Of a DNA stretch of 64,000 nt, positions 17,390 to 27,117 are shown piece by piece. The notes under the pieces are model-generated. The model ran no database searches. It was not told the origin of the DNA and saw nothing but the letters and a program-made list of their open reading frames with translations. The DNA is taken from contig NZ_RCWL01000004.1 of NCBI RefSeq assembly GCF_003991195.1, forward strand, positions 248,001 through 312,000, written 5' to 3'. Both the position numbers and the translations under genes were made by a program. Positions within the stretch are counted from its first letter, which is position 1. Each line of letters begins with the position of its first letter. Source of the stretch: Gynurincola endophyticus. Lineage in GTDB: Bacteria > Bacteroidota > Bacteroidia > Chitinophagales > Chitinophagaceae.

Positions 17390-17974
17390 TTATTTTGCTT
17401 CGCTACGTGCAATTTTTTTTACTTTATCCAGCCATTTTAAACGTTTAGTTTCATTGGCTGTTTTTATAATTCCGATGCCGGTTACTTTCACCGGTGTTAT
17501 TCCACAAAATTGTAAGACGGTTTTCTTCAACTGATTTATACCGGGCCTTGCATATACCAACCGGTAATACCAGCCTGGTTGATCCATTGTAGTGATGATA
17601 TGTGCGGTTTTTCCTTTAAGAAGCTTGTCCCAGAAAAGCGAATTTTCACGATACTTAAATGCCATTCCCGGTAAAAACAGGCGATCGATAAAACCTTTGG
17701 TAATAGCAGGCAGCCCACCCCACCATACCGGGTGAATCCACACCAGATGATCTGCCCATTGAATAATTTCCCATGCTTTCAAAAGGTCAGGTTCCAGTTC
17801 TGTACGTTTGCGATAACCGAATTCAAGATTGGGGTTAAATTTTAATTGGGCTATGACAATTTCCTGAACGATTGCTCCACCCAGTAAAGCGCCCTCCTTG
17901 TAAGCGGCTGTCAATGCATAATTAAATGACTCCGCATTCGGATGACCGTTAATGATCGCTATTTTCTTTTGCAT
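17390..17974 (-). CDS. NAD(P)H:quinone oxidoreductase, flavodoxin-like fold
   Basis: A 194-residue flavoprotein of the DT-diaphorase/KefF/MdaB group. IAIINGHPNAESFNYAL is the FMN-phosphate loop, and HLVWIHPVWWGGLPAITKGFIDRLFLPG is the hallmark segment. It would reduce quinones with NAD(P)H. The ATG at 17974 was chosen because the longer frame starts at a TTG lying inside a -7 element (TATCTTTG, 17993-18000 minus). It lies downstream of a Crp-type regulator gene on the same strand, which may control it. Confidence 0.9.
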   Translation of the reverse strand: MQKKIAIINGHPNAESFNYALTAAYKEGALLGGAIVQEIVIAQLKFNPNLEFGYRKRTELEPDLLKAWEIIQWADHLVWIHPVWWGGLPAITKGFIDRLFLPGMAFKYRENSLFWDKLLKGKTAHIITTMDQPGWYYRLVYARPGINQLKKTVLQFCGITPVKVTGIGIIKTANETKRLKWLDKVKKIARSEAK

Positions 17975-17992
17975 ACGAGTAAATATCTTTTT

Positions 17993-18000
17993 CAAAGATA
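17993..18000 (-). promoter_or_regulatory. -7 element of the quinone reductase gene
   Basis: TATCTTTG on the minus strand, 18 bases upstream of the ATG at 17974. It lies between the two minus-strand genes, so the reductase has its own promoter. No clear -33 was found. Confidence 0.55.
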
Positions 18001-18033
18001 AATGGCGTATAGTACAAGTTTCAGGACAAATGT

Positions 18034-18597
18034 CTAATTATTTACTGATTTCCGGATGCGGCTCAAATGGCGTTGTGTAATTCCCAGATAAGAGGCTAAA
18101 TATTGTAAAGGAATTTGTCTGATGTATTCAGGTTGTTCTTTTAATAAACGTTCATATCGTTGTAGTGCGCGTTCTTTCTGAAACTGAAACATTCTTTTCT
18201 CCAGTTCAAGGTATTGTTGTTCGGCAATAATTTTTAATACTTTTATCCAGTTAGGGTTATTGGCAAACAGTTGATCTAGTTTTTGCTTACGGGCTATCAG
18301 TACTTCAGCCGTAGTTATTGCCTGCAATGATTCAACGCTGGGCTGGCCGGTAATGAAAGACGAATAGGCTGCCATCATTTCATTAGGAAATCTGAAACAA
18401 TAAGTAATATCATCGCCCTGATCGGATAAATAAAATGACCGGAAAATGCCAGATCTAATAAAAGCTACTTCAGTACAAATCTCTCCCTCTCTGCTAAAAA
18501 AATCATTCTTGTTAAATTGCTTTAAACTAAAACAATCCATGAGTTGCCGGATATCTGTTGGCTGAAGAAACCCGAAACTGTTAAAAAAGGCTTCCAT
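18034..18597 (-). CDS. Crp/Fnr-family transcriptional regulator
   Basis: A 187-residue regulator with a cyclic-nucleotide-binding-like beta roll (~20-110) and a C-terminal HTH ending YLASYLGITQRHLSRIRKSVNN. This is the common Bacteroidota form of Crp-like regulators; the Cys cluster of Fnr is absent. It precedes the quinone reductase gene with a 59-base gap that holds that gene's own promoter. The effector and targets are unknown. Confidence 0.88.
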   Translation of the reverse strand: MEAFFNSFGFLQPTDIRQLMDCFSLKQFNKNDFFSREGEICTEVAFIRSGIFRSFYLSDQGDDITYCFRFPNEMMAAYSSFITGQPSVESLQAITTAEVLIARKQKLDQLFANNPNWIKVLKIIAEQQYLELEKRMFQFQKERALQRYERLLKEQPEYIRQIPLQYLASYLGITQRHLSRIRKSVNN

Positions 18598-18892
18598 AAT
18601 TGGTGTGATTTTGTAATAACTGTAATGTTTTTCTTAAGAGTGTAATTGAAATCCTTTATAAACAAAACTTATCAAAACAATCATAAACAACTGATTTACA
18701 ATCAACAAAGTAGTTAAAAAAATAAATTATCTTATCATGAGAAAGTTTAAAAAACTTCAAGAATTTTTAATATTAAACGTTCGATATCTAAAAAATTACC
18801 TTTAACTTTATCGAAACCTGACTTCCTGTTCACTATAGTACCGAACCTATGGAAGCTCCCATAACCGACACATTATTAACGGGTTAGTATAA
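18598..18892. other. AT-rich intergenic region
   Basis: About 300 bases upstream of the crp-like gene and downstream of dnaK. No gene, RNA or repeat recognised. Confidence 0.5.
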
Positions 18893-18922
18893 AAAAAGTC
18901 CTGCCAACCGGCAGGACTTTTA
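18893..18922. terminator. dnaK terminator
   Basis: Stem AAAGTCCTGCC / GGCAGGACTTT (18895-18905, 18910-18920), loop AACC, with A and T runs; 18 bases past the dnaK stop. Confidence 0.88.
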
Positions 18923-18939
18923 CTTTATAAACTAGTTAC

Positions 18940-20838
18940 TTATTTCACTTCTTCGTATTCAGCATCTGTGATATTATCAGCTCCACCGTCATTTTGATTA
19001 GGTTGTTGTTGAGCTTGTTCTGCGCCACCTTGCTGTTGTTGTGCTTTGTAAATTTCTTCAGAAGCTGCTGTCCAGGCATTATTCATTTCTTCTACAGCTG
19101 CATCGATCTGAGCCAGATCTTGTGATTTATGCGCTTCTTTCAATTTTACTAAAGCATTTTCGATCGGAGCTTTTTTATCAGCAGGGATCTTATCACCGAA
19201 TTCTTTAATTTGTTTTTCGGTTTGGAAAATTAAGCTATCTGCCTGATTTACTTTTTCTACGCGCTCGCGAGCTTGTTTGTCAGACTCTTCGTTTGCTTTA
19301 GCTTCAGCTTTCATTTTCTCTACTTCATCTTTGCTTAAACCTGAACCTGCTTCGATTCTGATTTTTTGTTCTTTACCGGTTCCTTTATCTTTTGCAGTTA
19401 CGTGTAAGATACCGTTTGCATCGATATCGAAGATAACTTCAATTTGAGGAACACCGCGTGGTGCAGGAGGAATACCATCCAGATTGAACATACCTAAACT
19501 TTTGTTTTGGTTGGCCATCGGGCGCTCACCTTGCAATACGTGAATTTGTACACCCGGTTGATTATCTGAAGCAGTAGAGAATGTTTCAGATTTTTTAGTA
19601 GGGATGGTCGTATTAGATTCGATCAGACGGGTCATTACGCCACCCATTGTTTCGATACCTAAAGAAAGAGGGGTAACGTCTAACAAAAGAACGTCTTTAA
19701 CCTCACCTGTTAATACGGCACCCTGAATAGCAGCACCGATTGCTACTACCTCATCAGGGTTAACACCTCTGTTAGGTTTTTTACCGAAGAACTTTTCAAC
19801 GATTTCCTGTACTTTAGGAATACGTGTAGAACCACCTACTAAAATCACCTCATCGATATCGCTGGTTGACATTTTAGCATCTCTCAATGCAGCTTCACAA
19901 GGTTTCAGGCAACGCTCGAACAGGCTATCTGCCAATTGTTCAAATTTTGCTCTGGTTAACTTTTTCACCAGGTGTTTTGGAACACCATCTACTGCAGTGA
20001 TATAAGGAAGATTGATTTCAGTTTCGCTGGAAGAAGACAATTCAACTTTTGCTTTTTCTGCTGCTTCTTTCAAACGTTGTAAAGCCATTGGATCTTTACG
20101 CAAATCCTGCGCTTCTTCGCTTTTGAATTCTTCAGCTAACCAATCCATGATTACTTTATCGAAATCGTCACCACCTAAGTGAGTATCACCATTGGTAGAT
20201 TTTACTTCAAAGATACCATCACCCAGTTCAAGGATAGAGATATCGAAAGTACCACCACCAAGGTCAAATACAGCGATTTTCTGATCGGTATGACCTTTAT
20301 CCAGGCCATAAGCTAAAGCAGCGGCTGTAGGTTCATTGACGATACGACGTACATTTAAACCTGCGATTTCACCGGCTTCTTTGGTAGCCTGGCGTTGAGC
20401 ATCGTTAAAGTATGCAGGAACGGTGATTACCGCATCTGTAACTTCCTGGCCCAGGTAATCTTCAGCGGTTTTCTTCATTTTCTGAAGTGTCATTGCTGAA
20501 ATTTCCTGAGGCGTATATAAACGACCGTCGATATCAATACGAACGGTATTGTTATCACCTTTTGCTACTTTGTATGACCAATGAGAAATTTCTTCTGAAA
20601 CCTCATCGAAACGACGACCCATGAAACGCTTAACGCTCATAATCGTATTCTGAGGATTGGTAATTGCCTGACGTTTAGCAGGATCACCTACTTTACGTTC
20701 ACCACTTTTCAAGAAAGCAACTACTGAAGGGGTGGTACGACGACCCTCATCATTTGCAATTACTACTGGCTCATTACCTTCCATAACTGCTACGCAGCTA
20801 TTTGTTGTACCCAGGTCAATTCCTATAATTTTACCCAT
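18940..20838 (-). CDS. dnaK: Molecular chaperone DnaK (Hsp70)
   Basis: A 632-residue Hsp70. N-terminal ATPase signatures [28 protein letters not shown]-like [16 protein letters not shown] and [14 protein letters not shown] are present, followed by the substrate-binding domain ([18 protein letters not shown]) and an acidic C-terminal tail ending DAEYEEVK. It folds nascent and stress-denatured proteins with DnaJ and GrpE. Neither co-chaperone is adjacent, and no CIRCE element is seen. Instead, four copies of a GCTGACA/TGTCAGC heptamer lie upstream. Confidence 0.98.
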   Translation of the reverse strand: MGKIIGIDLGTTNSCVAVMEGNEPVVIANDEGRRTTPSVVAFLKSGERKVGDPAKRQAITNPQNTIMSVKRFMGRRFDEVSEEISHWSYKVAKGDNNTVRIDIDGRLYTPQEISAMTLQKMKKTAEDYLGQEVTDAVITVPAYFNDAQRQATKEAGEIAGLNVRRIVNEPTAAALAYGLDKGHTDQKIAVFDLGGGTFDISILELGDGIFEVKSTNGDTHLGGDDFDKVIMDWLAEEFKSEEAQDLRKDPMALQRLKEAAEKAKVELSSSSETEINLPYITAVDGVPKHLVKKLTRAKFEQLADSLFERCLKPCEAALRDAKMSTSDIDEVILVGGSTRIPKVQEIVEKFFGKKPNRGVNPDEVVAIGAAIQGAVLTGEVKDVLLLDVTPLSLGIETMGGVMTRLIESNTTIPTKKSETFSTASDNQPGVQIHVLQGERPMANQNKSLGMFNLDGIPPAPRGVPQIEVIFDIDANGILHVTAKDKGTGKEQKIRIEAGSGLSKDEVEKMKAEAKANEESDKQARERVEKVNQADSLIFQTEKQIKEFGDKIPADKKAPIENALVKLKEAHKSQDLAQIDAAVEEMNNAWTAASEEIYKAQQQQGGAEQAQQQPNQNDGGADNITDAEYEEVK

Positions 20839-20890
20839 GTTTATCTAAAGTTTTTTAGTTTGCTATTTAGATTTTATCAATCTCTGTGCC

Positions 20891-20991
20891 GCTGACAGAA
20901 TAAGTGAAAAATTGTCAGCTTTTTGCAGGAGATGCCCTCTAAATCAAATCTTTAGATACATGTTGTCAGCGTTACAGTGACCTGGCTGACA
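20891..20991. promoter_or_regulatory. Four GCTGACA/TGTCAGC heptamers upstream of dnaK
   Basis: GCTGACA at 20891-20897 and TGTCAGC at 20913-20919 form one inverted pair (15-base gap). TGTCAGC at 20964-20970 and GCTGACA at 20985-20991 form a second, oppositely phased pair (14-base gap). Position is 53 bases upstream of the dnaK ATG and directly past the end of the lipoprotein gene. Candidate operator for heat-shock control, or hairpins. Confidence 0.55.
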
Positions 20992-20997
20992 AAATTG

Positions 20998-21585
20998 TTA
21001 TTCGAAAAGCATGTCAGGAATTCCCATCAGGAAATACTGATAGTCGTTGAACGAGGAATATGGGAAAGAGGGAGTGGCTGAATGTTTTTGTACAACACTA
21101 GAGACCGACATAATGCCCAGTTGAAAAGGATAAAGCGGATAAGGCTCTTCCGCTAAACGATGTGCAAAATAACTGGCTTCGGCGCCTTTATTAGAAGTGT
21201 TGATAGACAAAACGTAGTTTGTACGCGGCTCCAGGTTTACCGGGGAAATGTTGGTGTAAGTAAACTCTTTTTCGGTTACAACAATAGTGGCCCTGGCCAT
21301 AACAGATTCATCATCTGCTTTCCACAGGGTAACGAAATACTCACCGGGGTCGGGCATTAAAGCCCCCAGTTTTGATACCTGCTGATTCCGTATCACAGTA
21401 AAATTATAACCGATTTCGAAAGTTTGAGGAGAGGTTACCATTAATTCAACCGGTAATAATCCTCTTTCTTCCACATAAGCTTTAAAAGGAGTTGTCAGAA
21501 GTGCACTACGGCTGGTGCCTTCTTTTTTATTACATCCGGTAATAATTACTCCGGTCAATAATATGTATGCAAAAACCTTCTTCAT
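20998..21585 (-). CDS. Predicted lipoprotein of unknown function
   Basis: A 195-residue exported lipoprotein. MKKVFAYILLTGVIITGC is a signal peptide with the lipidated Cys at residue 18. The body (EIGYNFTVIRNQQVSKLGALMPDPGEYFVTLWKADDESVMARATI ... LEPRTNYVLSINTS) looks like an all-beta sandwich resembling DUF4082-type domains, where a property changes in 'position/appearance' strands; this resemblance is weak. Function unknown. It lies between the sensor-kinase gene and dnaK on the same strand, with a hairpin separating it from the kinase gene. Confidence 0.65.
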   Translation of the reverse strand: MKKVFAYILLTGVIITGCNKKEGTSRSALLTTPFKAYVEERGLLPVELMVTSPQTFEIGYNFTVIRNQQVSKLGALMPDPGEYFVTLWKADDESVMARATIVVTEKEFTYTNISPVNLEPRTNYVLSINTSNKGAEASYFAHRLAEEPYPLYPFQLGIMSVSSVVQKHSATPSFPYSSFNDYQYFLMGIPDMLFE

Positions 21586-21627
21586 ATCTGTTATTCTAAT
21601 TGACCTTCAAAATATGAAAAAAGTTGC

Positions 21628-21658
21628 ATCCCGTTGTGAAAAGACAACGGGATTTTTA
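21628..21658. terminator. Terminator after the hybrid kinase gene
   Basis: Perfect 10-bp stem ATCCCGTTGT / ACAACGGGAT with loop GAAAAG; T run on the right, and on the minus strand GCAACTTTTTT follows. Lies 24 bases past the kinase stop. Confidence 0.75.
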
Positions 21659-21681
21659 TCAACTATCAATTTATCAATTCA

Positions 21682-23856
21682 TTAAGAGACCATTTGTTTT
21701 CTGTTTTCCTTTAAAAAAGGAGAAATGGTTTGAATAAATTCGGCCTCTTTAAATGGTTTGGCCACCACTTTATCAATACCGGCTTTTGCGTACCGCTGCT
21801 GCTCTTCCCACAAAACTTCAGCAGTAAGGGCAACGATCGGTATTTTAGCTTTTGCCTGGTCTGCCATACCCCTGATTTTAATTGCCAGTTCATCGCCCGA
21901 CATTTCCGGAACATTAATATCAGTTAATACGAGGTCATAGTTTTCTTCCTGATAGGTTTTCCAGGCCATATCACCCGACTGCACCACATCAAAATTGATT
22001 TTGTATTTTTTCAGCAAGTGCCCTAATAACATAATATTAATGGGTGAATCTTCTACCATCAGTACCCGTTTGCCTGCCATGTGCTCAAAATGCTCAGAAA
22101 TCATTTGTTTCGGAGCCAGTGATATTTTGTGTTTGCTTACTTCATAAGGAATACTAAAAGTAAATTCAGACCCCTTACCTACTTCACTGGTCACATTAAT
22201 GGTACCACCTTGCAGTTCAATCAGCATCTTAGAAATGAATAACCCCAAACCTGTACCCCTGCGGGCATCCAAGGCATTTCCGTCTTTACTGATGACCTGT
22301 GTAAATTCATCAAAAATCAAATTCAGCTGATCATCCGGAATACCTTTACCGGTATCCTTTACAGTTACTTCAAGCTGTAATTTTTCGTTACCTGTTGTTT
22401 TGGTATTGGCAATTACTTCCACGCCACCGTTTTTGGTAAACTTAAGACCGTTCGTGACAAGATTAATTAATATCTGTTTCAAACGGAATGCATCGCCTGT
22501 CAGTACCAGATCTTTAGGGATATTTGAGTTCAGCTTTAAATAGATATCATTTTTTTCGGCCAGTATAGAGAAGTTAAAGATCACGTCTTCCAGTATTTCG
22601 CGCACCGCAAAATCTTCTTTTACAATATTAAATTTCCCTTTATCGAGTTTCGAATAATCTAATATATCATTGACCGTACTCAACAAATGTTCTGAAGACT
22701 TTTTAATGGCACCGAGATAGTCAACGTTAAATTGAATAGACGGATTCGCCACCAGTTGTTCGGCAAATCCCATAATAGCCGTTAACGGAGATCTTATTTC
22801 GTGGCTCATACTGCTTAACATACGGGCTTTTACATCCGCCAGTTGATTGGCTTTTTTCTTAGCAGATTCTTCACTAAGCCATGTTTTATAATAGAAACCG
22901 AAAATAACAGTAATGATCAGCATGAAAGCAATCGTCAGCCATAAAAAAAGCTTTCTGTTTGCCAGTGACTTTTCAGTATCCGTTTCTATATCCTGGATGG
23001 CGGCAATGCTTCTTTCGTTTGCAAGCTGGTCTACCTGATCGGATATATGCTGAATTCCGGTGTTAATCTGACGCATGATAGACATATTTACCGAAGCCAA
23101 TGCCTGTTCTTTCTGATCAATAGAATTTCTCAAGCGTATTTGTTGATCGAGCCGGTCTTGATAAAACTTACTTACCGCAGTTGCCAGCTGATCGTATTCA
23201 GGCTGGGTATCATCACCCGTTTCTGTGCGTTCTTCATTTTGGTCTTCTGTAACCCCTCCCTCTGCTAATTGGTATTTTGTAGAATCAGCTCCACCGAATA
23301 TTTTCTTAAAAAAACCTTTCTTTTCCTGCACAGCTTTTAAAGTATCCACCTTGTGAACAATATGATTCTTTAAAATTGAGGTCGATATTTTACCCAACCT
23401 GATGCCGTTTGCATCCAGTGAGGGAGACTGTGCATAAGTGTCGGCCAGTAACTGGTCGGCTAAACCTTTTAATGATGAAATTGTCTCTGCTACATTAAGT
23501 TTGTCACCCATCTCATTTTTCAATTGGGCGGCAATAACAGTATCAGTAAAATCAACCTGTTCAAGATGCGCTGATACGCCTTCCAGTTTTGTAACAAAGA
23601 GATTACGCGAAACTGTATCTTTCGAAGAAAGATAATCACGATAATAATTTTCCGCGTAGGAAATGTCTTGTTTAGCCAGGTTTAAATGAATCAGTGAAGA
23701 GTCTTTGTACTTTAGGTGATCAATGGCTGCTTTTAATGAATGATCAGGCCTCAGCCCTAACATTAAATTCCAGATCACTACAAATAAAGAAAGCTTAGCA
23801 ACAACAAACAATACAGCTACAATCAGCAGTTTAGTTTTTGTATCTTTTAAATTCAT
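21682..23856 (-). CDS. Hybrid sensor histidine kinase/response regulator
   Basis: A 724-residue inner-membrane protein. Membrane segments lie at ~10-32 and ~302-324, flanking a ~270-residue helical sensor region with no recognised ligand domain. HisKA follows with the phospho-accepting H352 (SSMSHEIRSPLTAIMGF). The HATPase has N-, G1- and G2-box equivalents NLVTNGLKFTKNG, KDTGKGIPD and RRGTGLGLFI. The C-terminal receiver domain has VEDSPINI and the phosphoacceptor D646 (LTDINVPEM). No DNA-binding domain is present, so phosphate must pass to another protein. The ATG at 23856 was preferred to a TTG nine codons upstream. Confidence 0.93.
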   Translation of the reverse strand: MNLKDTKTKLLIVAVLFVVAKLSLFVVIWNLMLGLRPDHSLKAAIDHLKYKDSSLIHLNLAKQDISYAENYYRDYLSSKDTVSRNLFVTKLEGVSAHLEQVDFTDTVIAAQLKNEMGDKLNVAETISSLKGLADQLLADTYAQSPSLDANGIRLGKISTSILKNHIVHKVDTLKAVQEKKGFFKKIFGGADSTKYQLAEGGVTEDQNEERTETGDDTQPEYDQLATAVSKFYQDRLDQQIRLRNSIDQKEQALASVNMSIMRQINTGIQHISDQVDQLANERSIAAIQDIETDTEKSLANRKLFLWLTIAFMLIITVIFGFYYKTWLSEESAKKKANQLADVKARMLSSMSHEIRSPLTAIMGFAEQLVANPSIQFNVDYLGAIKKSSEHLLSTVNDILDYSKLDKGKFNIVKEDFAVREILEDVIFNFSILAEKNDIYLKLNSNIPKDLVLTGDAFRLKQILINLVTNGLKFTKNGGVEVIANTKTTGNEKLQLEVTVKDTGKGIPDDQLNLIFDEFTQVISKDGNALDARRGTGLGLFISKMLIELQGGTINVTSEVGKGSEFTFSIPYEVSKHKISLAPKQMISEHFEHMAGKRVLMVEDSPINIMLLGHLLKKYKINFDVVQSGDMAWKTYQEENYDLVLTDINVPEMSGDELAIKIRGMADQAKAKIPIVALTAEVLWEEQQRYAKAGIDKVVAKPFKEAEFIQTISPFLKENRKQMVS

Positions 23857-24486
23857 ATCAGCTCTTTTAAAATTTACTTTCAAAAGTCATTGGATACCGA
23901 ACAACGGTTTTTTATGAGATACGATTTAAAAGCTTGGGGGTAGATGTTATATACCTGAGCTAAATAACGAATAATAAATGACATGTACAACAAACCTCTA
24001 AAAAGTTTCGTAGTACGTTATAAGTGTTAACATTTATTTTTATTCTAAAAACACTTACAAATCTTTTAGTTATAAACTTTATTTTTTTCCTAAAAATCAG
24101 CTAAAAAACCAACAAGCTACGGGTTTCCACCTTATTTTTAGGTCTTCTTTCACCGTTAGTATCCTGAACAGACTGTTATCATTTGATCGCTTTTCTCCAA
24201 CAGCTGAAACACCTTCGGCTTACCTCCATCTTTTAAACCGGCAATCTATACTTTTCTCCCATTCGAAACAATGACTCAGATCAAGTATTGCACACAAAAA
24301 CGGCTTTGACGCAAGTTCCGGACCATAATTTTTAATTGATCAGCCCAAAATAAGAAGTTATTAATGTAAAGCAGACTGACAAAGACTTTGATTATTTTTT
24401 ATTACAAAAGATGATATTATCATGACAATTATAATATTCCTGAAACGGGAAGTAATTTCCATTCTTTACCAGTATTTAAAAAATCC
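23857..24486. other. Long divergent intergenic region
   Basis: About 630 bases between the sensor kinase and the AraC gene. AT-rich, with no convincing coding frame, RNA gene or terminator. Only the AraC promoter at the right edge is recognised. Confidence 0.5.
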
Positions 24487-24494
24487 TACATTTG
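24487..24494 (+). promoter_or_regulatory. -7 element of the AraC-type regulator gene
   Basis: TACATTTG matches TAnnTTTG; a TTTA about 18 bases upstream is a possible -33. The TTG within this element is the first in-frame start-like codon of the frame, so the true start is the ATG at 24513. Confidence 0.6.
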
Positions 24495-24512
24495 AGCCGT
24501 AAAGTACCCCTT

Positions 24513-25376
24513 ATGCAATCAGTCATTATTCAACCCCAAAACCAGTTACTGAAGAAATATGTTCAGTATTTTCTGTTTTTCAGAAAAAGCGGTGCTGAAA
24601 CAGTGAGTTATACTACTTTTCCGAATAATAACCTGTGCCTGGCAATTTACAAGCAAAACAATGTTGATTACATTAATACAGGCAACACGAACAGCTGCAT
24701 TGTAAGAGCAGGCAGTCAAAACTATTCCAGCAGACTTTACGGATTTCATAAAACTGCTTTTCACGCTAATATTTATGACTCATTAGATCAGATTTGCATT
24801 ATCTTCTACCCTTCGGCTATCAGAGCTTTTACTGGTGAAGCTTACCATAACTTACTTAATTCTGAAGAGGTATTTGAATGTATATTTCATTCTAAAAATA
24901 CCTTTCTTCTGGAAGAAATTTTCAATCATGATAACTTTTCAATGCGCGCTGCATTACTGGAGCAGCACCTGTTCAAAAATTTACATGAGTCAATTATTCC
25001 GGGCAAGCTTCAGGAAGCGCTTCATTATATCTCTCAAAACAGCCATCTGGGGTCTTTTAAGATTGAAGAGTTAAGCAAAAAACTCAGCATCAGTGACGCT
25101 ACGCTGTTTCGTTTGTTCACCACCCATCTGGGGCAAAACCCAAAGTCATACCTGAAAACAGTAAGGTTCAGAAAAGCCTTACATGATATTATTCATTCCG
25201 GTCAGTCACTTACCCAATTAGCCTACTCAAACGAATATTACGACCAGTCGCACTTTATTCATGACTGTAAATCATTTTCAGGCTATTCACCTAAACAACT
25301 GATGCGAAAAATTTCAGTAGAACAGAATGCATTGGCCTGGATTTTTAATAATGAAGAGTTAAGAATGAAGAATTAA
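24513..25376 (+). CDS. AraC-family transcriptional regulator
   Basis: A 287-residue regulator. Residues ~1-150 form a cupin-like or unknown N-terminal domain (YVQYFLFFRKSGAETVSYTTFP). The C-terminal part holds the double HTH (LHYISQNSHLGSFKIEELSKKLSISDATLFRLFTTHLGQNPKSYLK ... LTQLAYSNEYYDQSHFIHDCKSFSGYSPKQL). The last seven codons and stop fall inside a 23-bp sequence that recurs inverted at 27072-27094, so the C-terminal tail seems to be repeat-derived. The likely target is the S41 peptidase gene just downstream, which is inference. Confidence 0.9.
   Translation: MQSVIIQPQNQLLKKYVQYFLFFRKSGAETVSYTTFPNNNLCLAIYKQNNVDYINTGNTNSCIVRAGSQNYSSRLYGFHKTAFHANIYDSLDQICIIFYPSAIRAFTGEAYHNLLNSEEVFECIFHSKNTFLLEEIFNHDNFSMRAALLEQHLFKNLHESIIPGKLQEALHYISQNSHLGSFKIEELSKKLSISDATLFRLFTTHLGQNPKSYLKTVRFRKALHDIIHSGQSLTQLAYSNEYYDQSHFIHDCKSFSGYSPKQLMRKISVEQNALAWIFNNEELRMKN
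25354..25376 (+). repeat. 23-bp inverted repeat, left copy
   Basis: Begins AAGAGTTAAGAATG and ends at the AraC stop codon. The exact reverse complement is at 27072-27094, on the far side of the S41 peptidase gene. Confidence 0.8.
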
Positions 25377-25461
25377 GAGTGAAATCAAGTTCAAACATGA
25401 ATGATTTTTACAATTTTATTGATTATTGACTTGTTTACTTTGCTATTCAAATATTTCATTC

Positions 25462-26850
25462 ATGAAAAAATGTATATTTCTCATTATTATAATAGTCTTC
25501 GGTATTCATTCATTACAGGCACAACATGATTGCGATTGCAACGAAGCGCTCGAAAAATTAGTTACGCTGATAGAAAGAGATTATCCGGGATTGGAAGAAA
25601 AAACCCGTGACAAACACCTCTACTCAAGTTTCAAAAAAGAGCTGATCAGCAAAGCCGACACCACCGGAAAAGAAGAATGTCTTACAATACTTAAAAGTTA
25701 TATCAGTTTTTTCCGCGACGGCCATATTGCTTTTTTAAGTAATCAAAGTAGTATAAAAGTTGAAAAAACTTTTGTAAAAACGACATTGCCTTCTTTCAGA
25801 AAAACAATTGCCAAAACAACAGACACACTGGAAGGAATCTGGGTGAATGATCAGATGAAGATTGGTATTATAAAGCAGGATAGTATCTATAAAGGATTTA
25901 TGATTGCTGCTGCAAACTCAGACAGAAAGCAGCATGAAGTCATCTTCACACTAGATAAAAGGGAGCATTTTCAATATATTTTCAGTAATCAAACCACTTT
26001 TGACGGAGCGTATTCTGTGATTAAAGACACTTTACTGCTGAATAGATTGGGTTATGGTTTTATAAAAGATAACCAAGAAGTATTAGACACCAACTTTCTC
26101 AAAGTAAAAACGTGGGAACTCGAAGGGTTCTACATAAAAAAGTTAACACCCCGAACAGCTATTTTCAAAATAAAAAGCTTCAATTATCCATATATAAGAC
26201 GAATCGACGAGCTGGTTTCCTTAAACCGCGATCTGATAGAGAACATAGAAAACCTCATTATAGATATTACTGATAATGGTGGTGGTACAGACATTACTTA
26301 TGGCCCCTTACTACCTTATATTCTCACAAACAATACACGTCATACAGGTAATGAGTTTTATTCAACAGAGTTTCTGATTAAAGGATTACAGGATTATGTA
26401 GCCAAACTTGATAATAACGAAACCAATCAAAAGGATATTCAACGGATTAATAATAACATCAACTACTTAAAACAACATTTAAGAGAGTTTGTAGTATATC
26501 CAGACGAGCAGCGATTGATGATAACGGAACGGAAATTAGCCGTAAAAAGTCCAAAACAAATACTGATACTGACTAATAAAAGATCGGCCAGCTCAGCAGA
26601 GAGCTTTTTATTAACCGTTCGTCAAAGTAAAAAAGTAAAAGTAATGGGTATTCCTACATTCGGTGCATTAGATTACGCATCTGCACGGATAACTGATTAT
26701 AATTGTCTGGGATTATCGATGATTCTACCCACTTACAGAAGTACACGTCTGCCAGACTTTCCTATTGACAATATCGGGGTACAACCTGATATTTATGTAG
26801 ATCAAACGCAGGATTTGTTATCGGTAGCACTTGAATATCTCGAACAATAA
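25462..26850 (+). CDS. Exported S41-family peptidase
   Basis: A 462-residue protein with a signal peptide (MKKCIFLIIIIVFGIHSLQAQ). The C-terminal part carries tail-specific-protease (S41) features: ENLIIDITDNGGGTD, then the catalytic-Ser region TNKRSASSAESFLLTVRQSKKVKVMG, and the terminal IGVQPDIYVDQTQDLLSVALEYLE. There is no PDZ domain. The N-terminal ~250 residues resemble the helical bundle and beta region found in Bacteroidota S41 hydrolases. Starts at the ATG at 25462; the longer frame would place extra residues before the signal peptide. It is flanked by a 23-bp perfect inverted repeat. Confidence 0.85.
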   Translation: MKKCIFLIIIIVFGIHSLQAQHDCDCNEALEKLVTLIERDYPGLEEKTRDKHLYSSFKKELISKADTTGKEECLTILKSYISFFRDGHIAFLSNQSSIKVEKTFVKTTLPSFRKTIAKTTDTLEGIWVNDQMKIGIIKQDSIYKGFMIAAANSDRKQHEVIFTLDKREHFQYIFSNQTTFDGAYSVIKDTLLLNRLGYGFIKDNQEVLDTNFLKVKTWELEGFYIKKLTPRTAIFKIKSFNYPYIRRIDELVSLNRDLIENIENLIIDITDNGGGTDITYGPLLPYILTNNTRHTGNEFYSTEFLIKGLQDYVAKLDNNETNQKDIQRINNNINYLKQHLREFVVYPDEQRLMITERKLAVKSPKQILILTNKRSASSAESFLLTVRQSKKVKVMGIPTFGALDYASARITDYNCLGLSMILPTYRSTRLPDFPIDNIGVQPDIYVDQTQDLLSVALEYLEQ

Positions 26851-26887
26851 CCAGTACAAAAAAGTCATTCGTATAAACTATTAAAAA

Positions 26888-27036
26888 GCTCCTGCCGCTT
26901 CGCTTTGGCTTATTCTGTCTGATGATCACCATTTAAACATGAAGCGAATGAAGTGCTGTCGTCCGCGCTGCTTTACCTTCATCTCTTTATTTTCTTCATG
27001 TTTCCAATTCCATTCTCAAACATAAAAGGAATTAAG
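26888..27036 (+). repeat. Dispersed hairpin element, family 2, copy A
   Basis: About 150 bases between convergent genes, starting GCTCCTGCCGCTTCGCTTTGG and ending GGAATTAAG. It contains a 10-bp perfect inverted pair AAACATGAAG / CTTCATGTTT. The reverse complement of 52855-53019 aligns along its whole length. Confidence 0.8.
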
Positions 27037-27071
27037 AAACAGATTACCTGAATTTCTTAATTCCTTAATTA

Positions 27072-27094
27072 TTAATTCTTCATTCTTAACTCTT
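27072..27094 (-). repeat. 23-bp inverted repeat, right copy
   Basis: Perfect reverse complement of 25354-25376. It continues into AT-rich sequence (AATTTTTAATTTC) resembling the right end of family 1 repeats. Confidence 0.8.
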
Positions 27095-27117
27095 AATTTT
27101 TAATTTCACCCAGGAAA

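Noticed and set aside
20839-20997. CIRCE (HrcA) site upstream of dnaK
   Set aside because: No TTAGCACTC/GAGTGCTAA pair was found; only the GCTGACA heptamers are present.
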